Source: Conoideocrella luteorostrata
Lineage: Eukaryota; Ascomycota; Sordariomycetes; Hypocreales; Clavicipitaceae
Direction of reading: 5' to 3'
NCBI GenBank assembly: GCA_032433595.1
Contig: JASWJB010000014.1
Span: forward strand, 186,001 to 250,000
DNA: 64,000 bases
The position numbers and the translations under genes are program-made. How positions within the stretch are numbered: the stretch's first letter is position 1; each line of letters begins with the position of its first letter. A model generated the notes under the pieces. That model did not search any database. It was not told the DNA's origin and was given only the letters and a program-made list of their open reading frames with translations. Positions 46,542 to 60,000 of this stretch are shown here, one piece after another.

Positions 46542-49500
46542 GTGCTAGCCGGACGAATTAGACATCAGCGATAACGGCGAGGCAATCTCGATCTGTGCCA
46601 GTTGTACACGTGGAATGCATCAGGCGTCTGCTGCTAATAAGAAAGGGCATAGCGTTGATCGCCCGCTTGCATATTCACCGGTTTGTAAGGAGATGGTAAC
46701 ACACCCACCTAGTTGCTTTGATAGTTTTTTTTTTTTTTGCTTCCCGCTCGACAACAAGTAATGATTCCCCATTTTCTTACTTCTTTTGCGATTTCCATAT
46801 AGCTTCGGATAATGGGGCATTTTGGCTATCTAGGAGGCGGGGCATATTTCACTACCCGCAAATCAATCCAGAGTACTTATCTATACACACCATGTTTCAT
46901 AGGACTATGCTTGTTTTTCTCAGCAGTGTAGCAATGAACGAACGATGCACATGGAGGCAGAAGAAAGATAAATGACTGATGTCCCCATCCGTATATTTTG
47001 ACACATGGGCCTTGCATGTGCAGCATGTGTTGTTGCATACTGCGGTGCCTCTCGTGTCAGCTTACTGTGACGAAGCAAAAACTTTGTCCAGGGCATACAA
47101 CCTTGCGTGATCTAACCATTCAGCGTGACTGGCTCTTATTATGTAGCGACAGCTCTGGTATGCGTGTGTGAATTCCGAATAGCGTGCAACGTTGGCCACC
47201 TACTTGTGGCCTAAGTCTGCTATTGTGCCACCTTGATATAATATACATGTGTTAGATTACTTTCTTTTTTTTTCTGCCGCATATCAACTTATATTAATAT
47301 ATGAATGAATAAAATTTAAGTACTAACTATTCTCTGCTTCAAAAAAAAAGGCCATTTTACGTATATTTTTATAAGGTATAAAGATTTAGAAGCTTAATGT
47401 GAAATATGGCCCAAAAGCGGATGTGGACCATCAGGACCGGGGTTGTGGGCAATTCTAATGTTTTTGTTAACCAACGTAATTCCTATTCATCGTGACCTAC
47501 ACTTCTCCAAGACTGATGCCGTGGAATCCAACGGACTCTCGGGATGTTAAATGTATCCGCGCGGCTGGAATTGGTGTACGCTGGTGGTGGATTCTTGCGA
47601 GATGCGCGAGAAAGTCGTCCGCGGCGAGACAACGTAAGGAGTAGATCCATCGACCTCGATATGGGCCCACTGCCAGAACATAAGCGAAGCAAAAAGCGGG
47701 TGACCAGACGGGATCGTGCCGCGTCTGCATATACAAACGAAGAGTTATACGCAGCCTGGTTAACGACCTGCCACGTCAACCTGTCAAATGTCCCAACGAA
47801 TTGAACCGAGTGCAACGTAATATCTGAGGCTAATCTGAATCAGTGCGTGTTGATGCTTTAGTTTTCTGATGTGGTGGCGACGGCGTTGCGGTAGCGGCAG
47901 TGAGGCAATTAAGTTGAGTACTCTTCGGTGGTGTAATAGGATCAGGCTACTGGCGCACTGCGAACCATGATGCAAGACATGGCTTGGACCCTACAACGTC
48001 TTACCAGCGTCTTTGGTGGCGAGATCAGCAACAGCAACATTTAACAGTTCATCTGACGAGGCAGAAGAAGGTGGACCGGATGTCTTCGGGGCTGGGAGGA
48101 ATTTAGTAGTAGAGTACTCCGTACAGAGTATCAGTTTGCTTGCTGATGCCACCTGTACCGACACGGCGGGGGTTTAGATGTGCGACCCGAGACAGCCAGC
48201 TGTGACAGTGGCAGCGGATGTGGCCAGTCGCAACCCAGACGCCGAGTGCCGGGCAGTTTGTGTTGTAATGCAAGGAGTCGTGGAGGGATGGTGCGAAGGT
48301 CTCAGTGCGGATAAAAGTGGAGAGGTGCCGGACCAGTTACCAGTTACCAGGCAGCGGGCAAGCTAGGTTTTTCACTAGGGCTAACAGGCTGGCAGGGAAG
48401 CTGGCAGCCAACTGCTAGGAGCCCAGGAGCTAAGCCTGCCAGCTGCCCCCTGCTAAACTTCGCGTCGTCGTAGCTCGAACCAGATGCCTCCCTCCTGTAT
48501 CATCTGTGCAAATTATGCAGCGACCTTTTTTGTGCTTCTCCGAGAAGAGATGAAACAGACCGCATCGACTCAGGCAGAAGGTTTTTCCTGCTCTGCATGT
48601 AACACAATTTCGCCGAGGAGCGTAGCTCCGGGCGGCGACAGCAACGTCCATGACTGGGGCTCGGTCATTAATGCTGAAGCAAAGCGCTGGATGGATGGCG
48701 TCGAAGAGATTCAAGTTAATCTCGCCTACATTCGACGCTCCCTTCCACAGAGCAGACGGAAACCAGTGTTCAGAGGGCCGTTGTCGAACAATAGAATTGT
48801 ACTGTACGTTTTGTGCGGTGTGCTGTACGAGCAGGCGCACATTGCCTGCGAGTCCGAAACTCGCGGCCGGCTGGCGAATGCTATACTATTCTCATCAACG
48901 TCCGGGCAGTAGTCATTGATTGGGCTCGCCGACATTGCCTGCCGATTTTACCAAGGTGATTCCTTTCAACAGTGGTCCAATCGCGTTGGCTGAAAACATG
49001 ATGGGCAGCAAGTACGACCAGGCTTGGCCATGTCATGGCCCCCAGAGGGACGGGGCCGTCTCTTACGCGATCGGCTGTTGCCGTCGTTAATTCCCTCTAT
49101 GAATACTGTGCGTTGTTGTACCTCAGTTCCATGCAAACTTCCCGGCTTCTAGGATGATATGGTATACCTTCATTCCTTCTGGTGCAACGGGGGATTAATT
49201 AATTGAAAGCTGGTGCGAGCCACTGATTTTCGACATGGAATAAATTGAACAGCATCTCGCTAGGATGGTTGGAGTTAGTCGGCCGTTATGTTGGGGTCGC
49301 TGGAAGCCTTCCAGGCCCAGGTGGCTTATGCATAAGCCGATTGGCTGGTTGGGTCAGCCAGACTTCCATTTTGGGATTTTCTTGCGAGTCTGCCCAATAG
49401 TTCTGCGTTGGTTGCCAGTGAGCGCTGGCGATTCATGGCTTCCTGGCAAGCATGAGTTGGTTGCCAACGGATTGAATTGATGCTGGAATCCGATCCAATG

Positions 49501-50707
49501 TTCGCGTTCTGGAAATACAACGGGTTGCTGGTATTGTATGCCTGGGTGTCCACAGTGTCTCCCGCCGGCGCATTTCTCTCATCAACGATCAAACTCCGGA
49601 GTAGCCAGCCGCCAGCAGCTTGCTGTGACTATCGCACGTCCATTGTTCCACTTACAGCCTTTGACTGGTGGGTGGTTCATACAACACATTTTGGGCACGG
49701 CTAACAATTCGCGCTCGCCCTGCAAGAAATCCGCTATTCGCAACTGTCCGGATCCCTGTCTGGGCCTGTTCGCCGCTTGAGGTTGGAAAGAAACAAGCAC
49801 TGTTCTTTGTGATACGGCAACCTTATTTACCTTGGCTGGGCTGGTTGCCATCGTCGTCACCTTGTCTCCCCGCCTTGCTGAACTCCACATTTGACCTTGC
49901 CGTGTTGAAAGACGGCACAAGAGACATTAAAAGGTATCCATTGAGTAGTACTGCATCTCTCCACAAGTGTTTCTGTAGCGCCATCCACTGTTGACCCAAA
50001 AGTGTCCTAAAGCTGGTCCGAGAACATAATGTGTAGCGCATTATCGGCGTCCTTGAAGCCCATGCTCCCATGGACCCCCGGGCAACTGCATACGCCATCC
50101 GGTTATGCTGATCAATGCTTCCCCTGTCCCTAGTCTGGGTGATATCCCTGGTGGGAGGAGCTGTCTCGCATAATAGAAAAAGGACTTCGCTCGGCGAGCC
50201 TAATGCTCTGCCGTACATACGGAGTACACATGCTTGGTCTCGACGTCGACCAGGACCAGGACAAACGCTGGATAACAATATAGGACGGCTTTCCCGGTCA
50301 TCAACTAACCCGACTGGGAAACCACCTTTATACCTGATACTCGGTACTTCGCGATCTCATATATGTAACAGCTGTATCCCACAACAAGGTTCTCCATCAA
50401 GATGGGAGGTGCAAGAAGTAGTACCGCCGACCCCAACTTTGCAGCCACCATTTTAGTTCCCTCATGCTGGCTTGCACTCTAGCTCGAGGTCTTATCGCTT
50501 TTTTTGCTGCCTCTCCTTCCTCATCTGCTCGTCAAGCTCCCCAACTTTCCCTCGCCTGCCACCTATTAAAGCGGGCCTCGCTGTTTAGTTGATTACTTGT
50601 ACCCTGCCAGCAAGTGGTCTCCCACGTACTTCTTGGTTATCACGGCGGCGTCACCTTCCTGACTATTCATTGATATATCACCATCGCGGTCACTTGTCTA
50701 TATTGGA
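46542..50707. other. 4.2-kb spacer, no confident gene
   Basis: Contains a T-run at 46727-46738, a strongly AT-rich block at 47230-47400, motif copies at 48114-48124 and 50217-50227, and TGCCAGC/GCTGGCA-rich sequence at 48380-48450. The frame 48484-48912 (142 codons, with CIICANYAATF and CSACNTISP near its start) has cysteine pairs but no family resemblance, so it is left unannotated. The last 250 bases before 50708 are CT-rich, consistent with a promoter. Confidence 0.5.
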
Positions 50708-52486
50708 ATGGGCTCCTCCGAGTCCTTGCCTGTGGCAGATTACAGCCGCTCTATCGCTTACCCACATCTGCTTGCATGTGGAACATCGTCACATCATGCT
50801 GGGGCCTCTCGAAAACCTGCTTTGAGCTGCAGTAGATATATGCGACAGTATGTTCAGAAATTGAGCTCTGAATTGCTGATATCGGTGTTGGAGCAGGTAA
50901 GAGTTGCCACCAGTCGTAAAACAAAAAGCTCTCCGGTTTTCTGCAATGCTGACGAATGGGTGTCCTGGTAAGCTTCGACATTTGGATGCCAAATCGATAT
51001 TCATTGTTCGTTCAGTCTGCAAAATATTTAATGTGATAGCAACACCTATTGCCTATCGAAAAGTTACTCTAAATGAGATGATAGTTCATCCAGATGCCCA
51101 GAAACGATTTGCAGCCGCGATGGAGCACATCTCCGCATACACCAACCACGTCATCATCAGAAGTAACTTGATGCCTAGTGGTATAAGACGAATTCTTTCT
51201 GGAATAGCAAGGCTCTCATCCATCACGTAAGTTCTGCTAACCAAGGCTGGAAATATGAACGAATTATTCTTTCGACAATTGCATCTAACCCCTCAAGCAG
51301 GCTGCACTACGTACGAGATGGCAAAGTTTGGTCAATTTCTGACGTGCTGGATTTTGAGCAGCTCACAAGCCATAAAACCAAAGTGTCGATTGAAAACCTA
51401 CCTTTAGGTGGCTCGCAGAATGACTTGCATGAGTCATTACTTGATCCCGTCCTCACAAAACATCTGGTATCGCTACAATTGGCCAAACCCACCCCACCCC
51501 TGACAACAAAAGTCGATACATTGAAGCGTCTTCTGATCCAATGTCCATCTCTGGAAACACTTCAGTACGAGGATATGGGCCGGGGTACCCAGTTTGCATT
51601 CGGTGCTGGGGAATGTTTGCCACCAGTATCCAATCTTGTCCTCAAATCCTACGACTGGGCACACTCAGCAGATGAGGTCGAACAACATTGGGATCTGTCG
51701 AGAATTCGATCTCTGTCCCTCGTTTCCGTCCCGATTATAAACTTTCTGTGCTCGATTTCTCCGCACGACTTGTCCCAGTTGACATATTTACAAGCCCACG
51801 ATAGTCTGACACAGGGACTGGATCGACAAGAGGACGCTACGCGTGGTCTGTACTTGCTTGTACGGAACTATATAAGAGCACTTGAAGTCTTGGACATCAC
51901 TTGCCACACCCGACTCTTCCCTATTGACTCTGTTATGCAACATGGGGATTCATTACGCGAGCTTCATTTTCGCGACCATGTGGGCTTCAGGCGTGACGAT
52001 GACAGATGCCCAACCCTTTGCCCTAGGGATGTGGCGGTTCTAGCGGAGAACCTGCCTTTTTTGCATACGCTGGAGCTCGATATGGATGCCAGTCTTTGTT
52101 GTCCGCCAGAATTTCTGCAGGCGGTATCCTCGTTCCCGATGCTGCAGACTCTAATACTACATGTGCAGACTGTGGTGCATCCTAACGAGGCGGATGACCT
52201 TGGCCGAGACCGAGATTACGAGGCAGCTATACAAACATTCTCGTTTCTTGTTCGGCAGAGGGAAAAGACCAATCCGGATATGCCGTGGAAGTGCATGACC
52301 ATTAATGTGGGAGGTTGGCGCAAGGTAATGCTGCGACGAATGAGTTCGGAATGGCGGAGAAAGAATGCTTGTGGTGTTTTTGCCGAACGATGTTTTGTCT
52401 TGAAGCGAGACAAGACAGGCCAGTACAATATTCAAGAAGAAATGTGTTATGACACGTCGCAGTATATCTCCTCGGCGCAGCTTTGA
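50708..52486 (+). CDS. F-box protein
   Basis: Predicted substrate receptor of an SCF ubiquitin ligase, 542 aa. Exons 50708-50896, 50973-51226 and 51301-52486 total 1629 nt in phase. The F-box lies at about 52-95 and is assembled across intron 1: LSSELLISVLEQ joins LRHLDAKSIFIVRSVCKIFNVIATP. Downstream, repeated leucine-rich strands (LVSLQLAKPTPPL, LKRLLIQCPSLETLQYED, LRELHFRDHVGF, LHTLELDMDASL) fit a degenerate LRR substrate-binding fold common in fungal F-box proteins. The target is unknown. An internal ATG at residue 45 (MRQYVQKLSSELL) would remove a low-complexity leader and is a plausible alternative start. It faces an 8.5-kb gene-free region. Confidence 0.85.
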
Positions 52487-55400
52487 CGGGCACTCGGTGA
52501 CAGGGTCACAGCATAGCTTTTAGCAGTAATTTATGACCATAATTTACACTGATTTGACGGATAGGATGGTCCGTTGGACAAGACTTGACTAGCAAAAGCC
52601 AATACACCCATCATCTGGGCCCTGCAGATACTTGCTTATCGATACACTGCGGACGCAAACAGGCAAGCAAACTCTTTACTTCCATGGGCTAGGATTATGT
52701 CCACCTCCCACTGAGGGACACGAAGACCAGAAAGACCAGAAGCCAGCATTCTCTTTGTGACGCGACCGCTGTGTAACCACCACCCCGTCTCACTGCCTTT
52801 GACGTCAAGCTGCACCGACCCGCTGTCTTACGAGCATTTCAGCTTTGCGCCTGTCTCCTTTGGCCAGCAGACGACTGGGGGGCGGGCAGGCAACCCGTAC
52901 TCTCGTGCAGACCCCCCCTTGTACCACAGCGGCGCAAGACGATGACGATGAGGAGGAGGATTTGTCTTGAGTCCTTGCTCATATCTTACGGGCCATTCAG
53001 TACCCTCCGCGAGACGGACGGATGGAGCCGCAATCTCCCGGACGGGGAACGGACGGACGAAGCTGGCCCCCTAGGCCCCCTCCCCATCGCAATCCCCCAT
53101 GTTTTGCTATACATCCTGTCCATATAGCGGAGTCGGCCCGCATGTGGGTCGTGATGTTTACGATAATGTTCTTTCGTGTTTGCTGCTGGGAATACGGGCG
53201 AGCAGACGGGTCATTTGGGGATATGTGTCGTAGCAGGAGACTATAGAGCAGTGATAAGAGGACATGCTGAGGGTGGGCTGCTAGCGATGAAAAGCAGTAC
53301 TTGCAGAAAGTGGTGGTTTTTGTGTTGAGAATTTCTTGCGCGTCCACCGAAATGCTGGAAACTCTAAACTCGACAATTCCCTACTATTGTGATATTTTTG
53401 GACATATTTATGCGGTGGAAGGGTGTATTGGACAGTGTTGATGGGATTCAGAGAGCTTCTGGGAGCGATCGTGGTGAGAATAGAGGCAGAAAATCAAAGC
53501 TGTGCGTCGGATGGAATATTGATGCCGCTCTGGCTGTGACGGACAGGGCTGGCAGATACGCAGATATAAAGGGTATGATATGTTTGAAATAGTTGGATGG
53601 AGACGCCCAATAACTGTACTTGAAAATCCGGTTGACGGAGTTTCTGACGTGCGGTTGTCCAGGTACGTATATGGATTGTCAAGAGGAGTGGATGACCTCA
53701 GACGTACCCAAGATACCAACGCCTGGCCTGGACTGAGACCGAATTAGAACATCATCTTTGTTTGACCAGATAATCCCACCGTCAACGATACTCGAAAACA
53801 TAAGCAGCCTACATGCGACGTTGGATCGGGGTTATCATAACCACAAATCTGCACAGGAGCCACCTCCATCCCTCTCTCCTGTATATCACACATAAGCCAC
53901 TGATTTCCAGCGTTCTTCACAGATTTTCCCCATAACCGTGTCATAAAGCCGCTGAAATCGTCGTCAAAGCGCCGAAAGAACTCTTCTTGCATCACAGGCT
54001 AGGCATCCATCACACAAGCGAACTGTGCCCCCTGAGCCCGAAGTCCTATCCACTTATACTAGATCGTGTCCACTCTCTTCACAAAAGAATCATATTTCTT
54101 TATGAAGGTCGGAACGCAGGCCAACCCAAGGCATTGCAACGAAGAAGACGAGAACGGCCCCGAAAACAGCAGGCTCTGAACATGTGCTGGCCGTGCAGCA
54201 AGCTGCTAGATTGTGACCCGGACGTCCTAGCACGGGGACGTGGTTAATTCCCCTCGGGCTGGATTCCTGATCCCGTAAGGTGGGTGGACTTCCACTGCCT
54301 TGAATATGCTCCTGCATTTGAATGCCGGATGACACGGTTTCTGTCTGTCTGTGAGTAGTTGTGCGATTTGTAGTATTGCCGCATCTGCGCCTCAACCAGC
54401 AAACCAACCAACCAATGAATGTGTTGATGCTCTGCCTGCCTGCCTGTCATTCATCCGTTCCCAGCATCTAACCGCCGCTAGCCCCAACGCCTCCCACACA
54501 TGGCTGAAATTCAATAGCAGCACGGTGACGCCCTATTCCCCATTCCCCTACTATGCTACTGTTCCTCCCGCGGCCAACAAGCCCAGTGGCGTCCCGGACG
54601 ACGCTGGCCACGGCGCCACTGAACTCTATCCCTCCTCTCAGGGCCGTTGTTCAGCTGGGGCGGGCTCGGTGAGGCCGCGAAACTGGCTATCACAGCGGGT
54701 ATGGGCTCGCTGAAAGTATCTCGCCGTGAAGCAATGCATGACATACGGCGCTTAACCATGCCCCCTCGCCCTCCCCGGAACTGTTAAGGTCAGTCAGTGA
54801 CAGACAGGCACGGCTGCTAAGTTTGCCCGCTTCCAACGCCCGGAGGCTCCCAGGCAGTCAGGCAGGCGGCCATGAAGCTTGCTGAACTAGCGTCAGGTTG
54901 TTTTATTCGGGTTATCTCTCCCCAAGTGCTGTTTTTGAGGCGTTGATTCTTTGCCATGTTGGGTCCGCTGGGCGAGGTCCTGTGTAGAGAGTTTGCCGAT
55001 GCTACGCTTGAGCGGGCGGCTCGGACCTTTGACCAGTAGGTAGTTAGATATGGTACTGTAAGGAAGCTGGGGAACATAATATCTTCTTTATTGGATGGAC
55101 TGTGTCGGCATCGGGGTCCTCAAGGCTGCTTGGTTGGGTTGGGTACGAATACACGAAAACCATGATGATCTACTCGTTTATCAACCGGCCGCGCAACCAC
55201 CTAGCACGCCAGAGATGCTCTGATACGATGTTTTATTCCAAGAACGCTCCTGTATGAAATCAAAGCACAACACCCAGCGGCGTATGGATGCCTAGACGCC
55301 AGCATTGGGCAACAGCACCGCACTTCGCAGTGGCGGCCTTCCCCTTCCGTTCTCACAGACCAGCTAGTAGCTCTCTACTCAGCAAAAACACCCATGACGA

Positions 55401-56826
55401 AAACAGATTCAACAGTCTCCAGCTCGCCAGCATGCTCCGGCATGAACGCCTGCTATGACGATCAGCAAAACCCACTTCCTACAGGTTAAACTAGGGGCCA
55501 TCTCCACAGAAGAGCCAGTCCGCAATTCAAAGTCTGAATACTGCGCCGTTTTCGGCGAACCGCCCTCCATCACCACACACGCACGGTTTAAGCTCAGCAC
55601 GCTCCAACAAGGCCATTCAGGCGTTCTCCGGATCCAAGTACTGTCAAAATGAGAAATACAGCATCACAAGCTCCTAGTTATCAACTGCTGCACTCACGCT
55701 CCCACAGCTTGAAAATCATATCGCCACGACATGCACATCACTTGGACATACCCCCCCCCCCTCCCTTTCCCATATTCTCGCCCCTGCCAACTATTGAATG
55801 CTCTACTGACCGTGTGTCCCATTTATTTCATTCTCAAGCCGCTCCGAATAGGGGCTCGCCACTTTGACGCAAAAATGACGGTATGACGGTACGTGTCCAT
55901 CCCGCCATCATCTCGGATTCGTTCTTACCTTCGGGGTGTGCGCGTATTCTGCCTTGTACACTGTACTTGAAGGCAGTGAATGACGCGGCAGATCCAGCAG
56001 AAAAAAAAAACTGAGTTTTTTTCTCTTATGATTTCGCAGGCGAGCCGTCCCTGTTCCGTCCGGCCCGGTATTGGATTGTTCTTGCTCCGTCGTCGAGAAT
56101 AGCCCCTTTTGGCATCTGTCTCCCCTGCATTGCTGGATGAACTGCCGGACGGGCTGCGGAGGAGTTGGGGGCCCGGGGAGGCAGGTATTGTATTGATTTC
56201 GTGCCTAGACTACAGGATGGCCTTTTAGTTAGACTTGAAAAGGCGAATTTCAGTCCGTACAGTCCGTATATAAGCAGCCTTGTCGCAGCATCCAAGACAA
56301 CGTTCAGGCAATCTCACCTGGCCCTCCCTCCCCTCCCCCCTTTTGGCAAATATTCTCCTAAATCTTCGTGAGGTAATGCAATCCAAGACAATCACCCAAC
56401 CTGGAGATCTTCCCAAACCGTAAAGGCCAAAAAAAAAAACCACCACGGAAAGACCGGACAGTAGTTCGCCTCTCCCGGAAATGGGATACATAAATCCCCG
56501 CTATGCTCACATCCCCCCCCCCCCCCCGAAAGCGGCTCTGCATTCCAGTCCGCGCCACACCACACACACCTCAAAATTCCATATCACCTCCATTTCTACA
56601 CACGCCCGTTAGTATGGGTTTGGTAGCGCTACTGAAAGAGCTACCACAGTGTCGGGGCACCTTCTACGAGACGTTATAGTACTGCGCCGCTCCCCTATTC
56701 CCCCATCCCCTATACCACCCACCACCCCCTTCACCATCATCCCCTCTTGCCATTCCACCCAGTCCGCCCCAGAGTAGGTAGCCTAGGAGTAACGATACGC
56801 AGACACCCAGGTCCAACCACCATTCC

Positions 56827-56876
56827 AGGAGCCCACAGGAGCCCAGAGGAGCCCAGAGGAGCCCAGAGGAGCCCAG
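56827..56876. repeat. Tandem repeat, 10-bp unit AGGAGCCCAG, five copies
   Basis: Five uninterrupted copies; the first ends in C instead of G. It lies in the long gene-free region and has no open role. Confidence 0.9.
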
Positions 56877-57040
56877 AAATGTCAGTGTTGATTCTCTCTG
56901 GCCCCCTCCTATCATCCTCTAAACTCTCTTGTAGGCTCTAACAAAACTCCGCTGCAGCCTCGTTCGTCTGCCTCGTGGCATGGCCGAGCTGGCAAGGCGG
57001 ATTCCCCTTTCCCGCCCTTTGTCCACTTTTTCTTTGTGTC

Positions 57041-57065
57041 ATTTCATTTCATTTCATTTCATTTC
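57041..57065. repeat. Microsatellite (ATTTC)5
   Basis: Five perfect ATTTC units ending at 57065. It is a simple repeat in non-coding sequence. Confidence 0.9.
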
Positions 57066-60000
57066 AGTAGCCTCGGCTGTCCACGAAGATAAACACAAAA
57101 GAAAAAAAAAAGAGAAAAAAAAAAGAAACTTCCTTCCCTCGGAAAAAGGGGAGCCCGGCCCTTCTGCTGGGGGTCCTTCTTTGTTCTGTCAAGGCTACGG
57201 GAGCAAGGCTGTGCTGAGTTGTGGCGTGTATGAATTCGAGGGCAGATGTCATGGCCAGGAGAGGTATCGTTCGATAAAAGAAGCACATGACTCTGTCGGG
57301 TTCCGGCAGCAGAGGGGGTGCTTTTTGAGAAGTGCGTCATTCCATGGAACGTATCTCCCGGCCAGAGAATAAAAGACAGCCACCCGTTCGTGCGGATAAC
57401 GCAGCGACACCTAACTAGCACATTTTGAGTCCAGACCACTGAAGAAGAATAGCCATTGAAAACCCATTCACCACCCACCACCATCAGAGCAAGGGATGGG
57501 GCCCCAAAATTCAGGGAGGGTGTGTAGGCCGCGCACCACATGACCTCGACCACGACCATGACCACATTGATTCAAGCCGTCCACATTGGCGTCCCAATAC
57601 GGAGACAAAACTGGTTTTCTGGGTTTTTTGCCTCTGTACCTGCGTCATGCACATCCACGTACTACTGCAGGAACAGCTGTTCCCGGCCCATGTCTCGTGA
57701 GGGTAATATAATTGTAGACGGAAACAGCGGTTATATGGTGCCATCTGAGACATTACGACATTTGTGACATTATGACACTCATCGGGAACAGGACACGACG
57801 ACGCGGTCGCGGTGTCACGGGACGTTGAACAGGCAAATCAATTTGTACGCTCTTCCGGGCACACCATCTAGAATTTATTCGTAGGGTATCTATGTGGTAT
57901 TCGCAACTGGCCTTGGTTCTATCAAATTTGCCACCTTCGACTGCTCAACCAACCCACCAAACCTGGCTCTGGCGGCACTTTCTCCGAGATACTCTGTCAT
58001 GGGCGGGCGCCTCACCTCATGGGCACACTCGCCCAGTTCCGTCACTTCGCGTCAGCCTCAAACCCGGTAATGACCCCCTTCCCCAGAGCCCCTTCGGAAC
58101 TGGAATCGCACACGCAGCGCCGGAAACAGAATGGACCAGCTGTAAGTACACTGCCACTGCCTCCAGCTTCTTACATTTTACCAGCAAACATGTACTTTTA
58201 TTTGCACTCCCCGCCGGGGTTTTCGCTCCTTCTCCATCCCAAGTCCCAAACCTTATCGCCTCCAACCGACAATCCTCGCGGCTGCTCTCCTGTTACCAAC
58301 GTCGTGGCAATGGTACTGAGCTAGGAGATCCACACCACGCGGCGAACCTTTCAGCCAACCAGAGTCCGGAACCTCCTTTTCTCCTCTCGACTTCAATGGC
58401 AATGAGGCCATCTGGCTGAGTAGTACCAAGTGGGCTCATGCCAATCCCACCGGACGGGAGCAAAGGCCCGTCGCGCAAACTCGCAGTAACCAGCGTAATC
58501 AGACGCACGCAGGCGAGGGCAAAATTGGAGCATGCCGCCACTTCTGGCTGCCTGCCCGCCCGCAGCCTCTCGTGCCGCCTTCCTGAGCCTTCCTGGGCCT
58601 TCCTGAGCTGCTGTATTGTACAGTGTAACGCCATATCGTTCATGTCCTCGTTTGTCTTGCTTTCTTTGGCTCTGTGGCAGCTCTCCATTGCGACACGCAC
58701 AGTTCGTAGGTATCATCGGCGGTTGGTGGTGGCCGTCTGACCCTCGGCAGAGCCGAGCGAGGACCTAGATATTGACTGCCATTCGTCCATATCCAATGTC
58801 CCTCCGTGGGCGGCGCCCGGGTGGCTGCCAGCTGATGTAGCATTTCGCTCGCCGGCCGTGTTAGCCTCTTGCTGCCCCTCCCCCTCTCCGTCTCAAAACC
58901 TGCCAATCCCTTTCTTTCTGTTGGGCATTTGCTCCCCTATTCTTGTCTGGCTGGACCCATCCCACATCCCTGGTCCCGGGACATTGGCGTGGGTTTCCGG
59001 TATTTGGACCTAAACGCCGCGCTGGCGCCTTTTTTGTTGAAGCAAAACTCCTTTTCGGAATGTGCTAGTTACTAGTCAGGACGAATGTATTGAGATGAGA
59101 ACACAAGAATGATGCTACCAGATACCGCGGCGTGTGTTTCTTCAGTGCTTTGCAACCATGTCGAGCTGTGCTGCCTCTGTTTCGCTTTGCCTCTCTTGAC
59201 GCAGTCGTCAATACCGGGGAAACTAGAGGCGATGGGCGGAACAGTCCACCCATCCATCATACAAGAGTCATTCGGCACTCGTACCACGGCTTCCGGCCCT
59301 GCTCAACCACACTCGTCGGGATGTTGCATCGACCCCGTGACCCAGGTCGAAACCCTCTCCACCCCTACCTGCTGTAAGCCTTGCAAGCCATGTGTGGGCT
59401 CCGCACCGCCCACAGACGGATGAATCGTGCCTACCTGGCCTCAGCGGAGGGCAAATGCCATGTCCCGGCGCTGGAATAATAGGGCATTGCGTACGCTGAT
59501 GATAGCGACGGGCGTTCAGCATGCCTTACTACGCTTCCCGTGGCCGGTTTTCATGTCTGGCTAAAACTATGGAACGTTCGACGTCTAAACCTGCGTGTTG
59601 GTGCTGTCTACGGTAGCAAACATAATAGAATGGCTGTGCGGGGCCGTGAGCTAAACCTGGCCGTTGCTGAGGTGTGGTGCTGCTGGCCTTCGGATGGGTG
59701 ATTTGGATGGGCCGTCAAATTGGGGCTCGGCTGGGCCCCCGAAACGGCCGCATTTCCCCTCCCGTTCTCACACCACGTCCAATGAGCGAAATATGTGGCT
59801 CCTTGGGAGCAGTGCGCACTGTAGACAAGGTCATAGACAAGGTCATGTACGGATATCAGGGCTGATCAGCGGTGAGAATACAACAAGTGTCGGACAACGG
59901 TCGGCGCGAAAACAACAAATGATGACGTGAGAGCCTGAGACCTGAGAACAAGTATTTTATCATGAATTAGCATTCTGCGTCGCTAAGATGTTGATATTGC

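Noticed and set aside
47544..47804. 86-aa frame rich in Arg and Lys
   Set aside because: It is overlapped by an equally open frame on the other strand, has no family resemblance and lies next to an AT-rich spacer.
53744..53995. 83-aa minus-strand frame (MMQEEFFRRFDDDFSG...)
   Set aside because: It reads somewhat protein-like, but I recognise no family, see no partner exon, and it sits in a long gene-free region.
57892..58419. 175-aa frame in the 8.5-kb spacer
   Set aside because: Its composition is biased to Pro/Ser/His, as expected from C-rich sequence, and no domain is seen.
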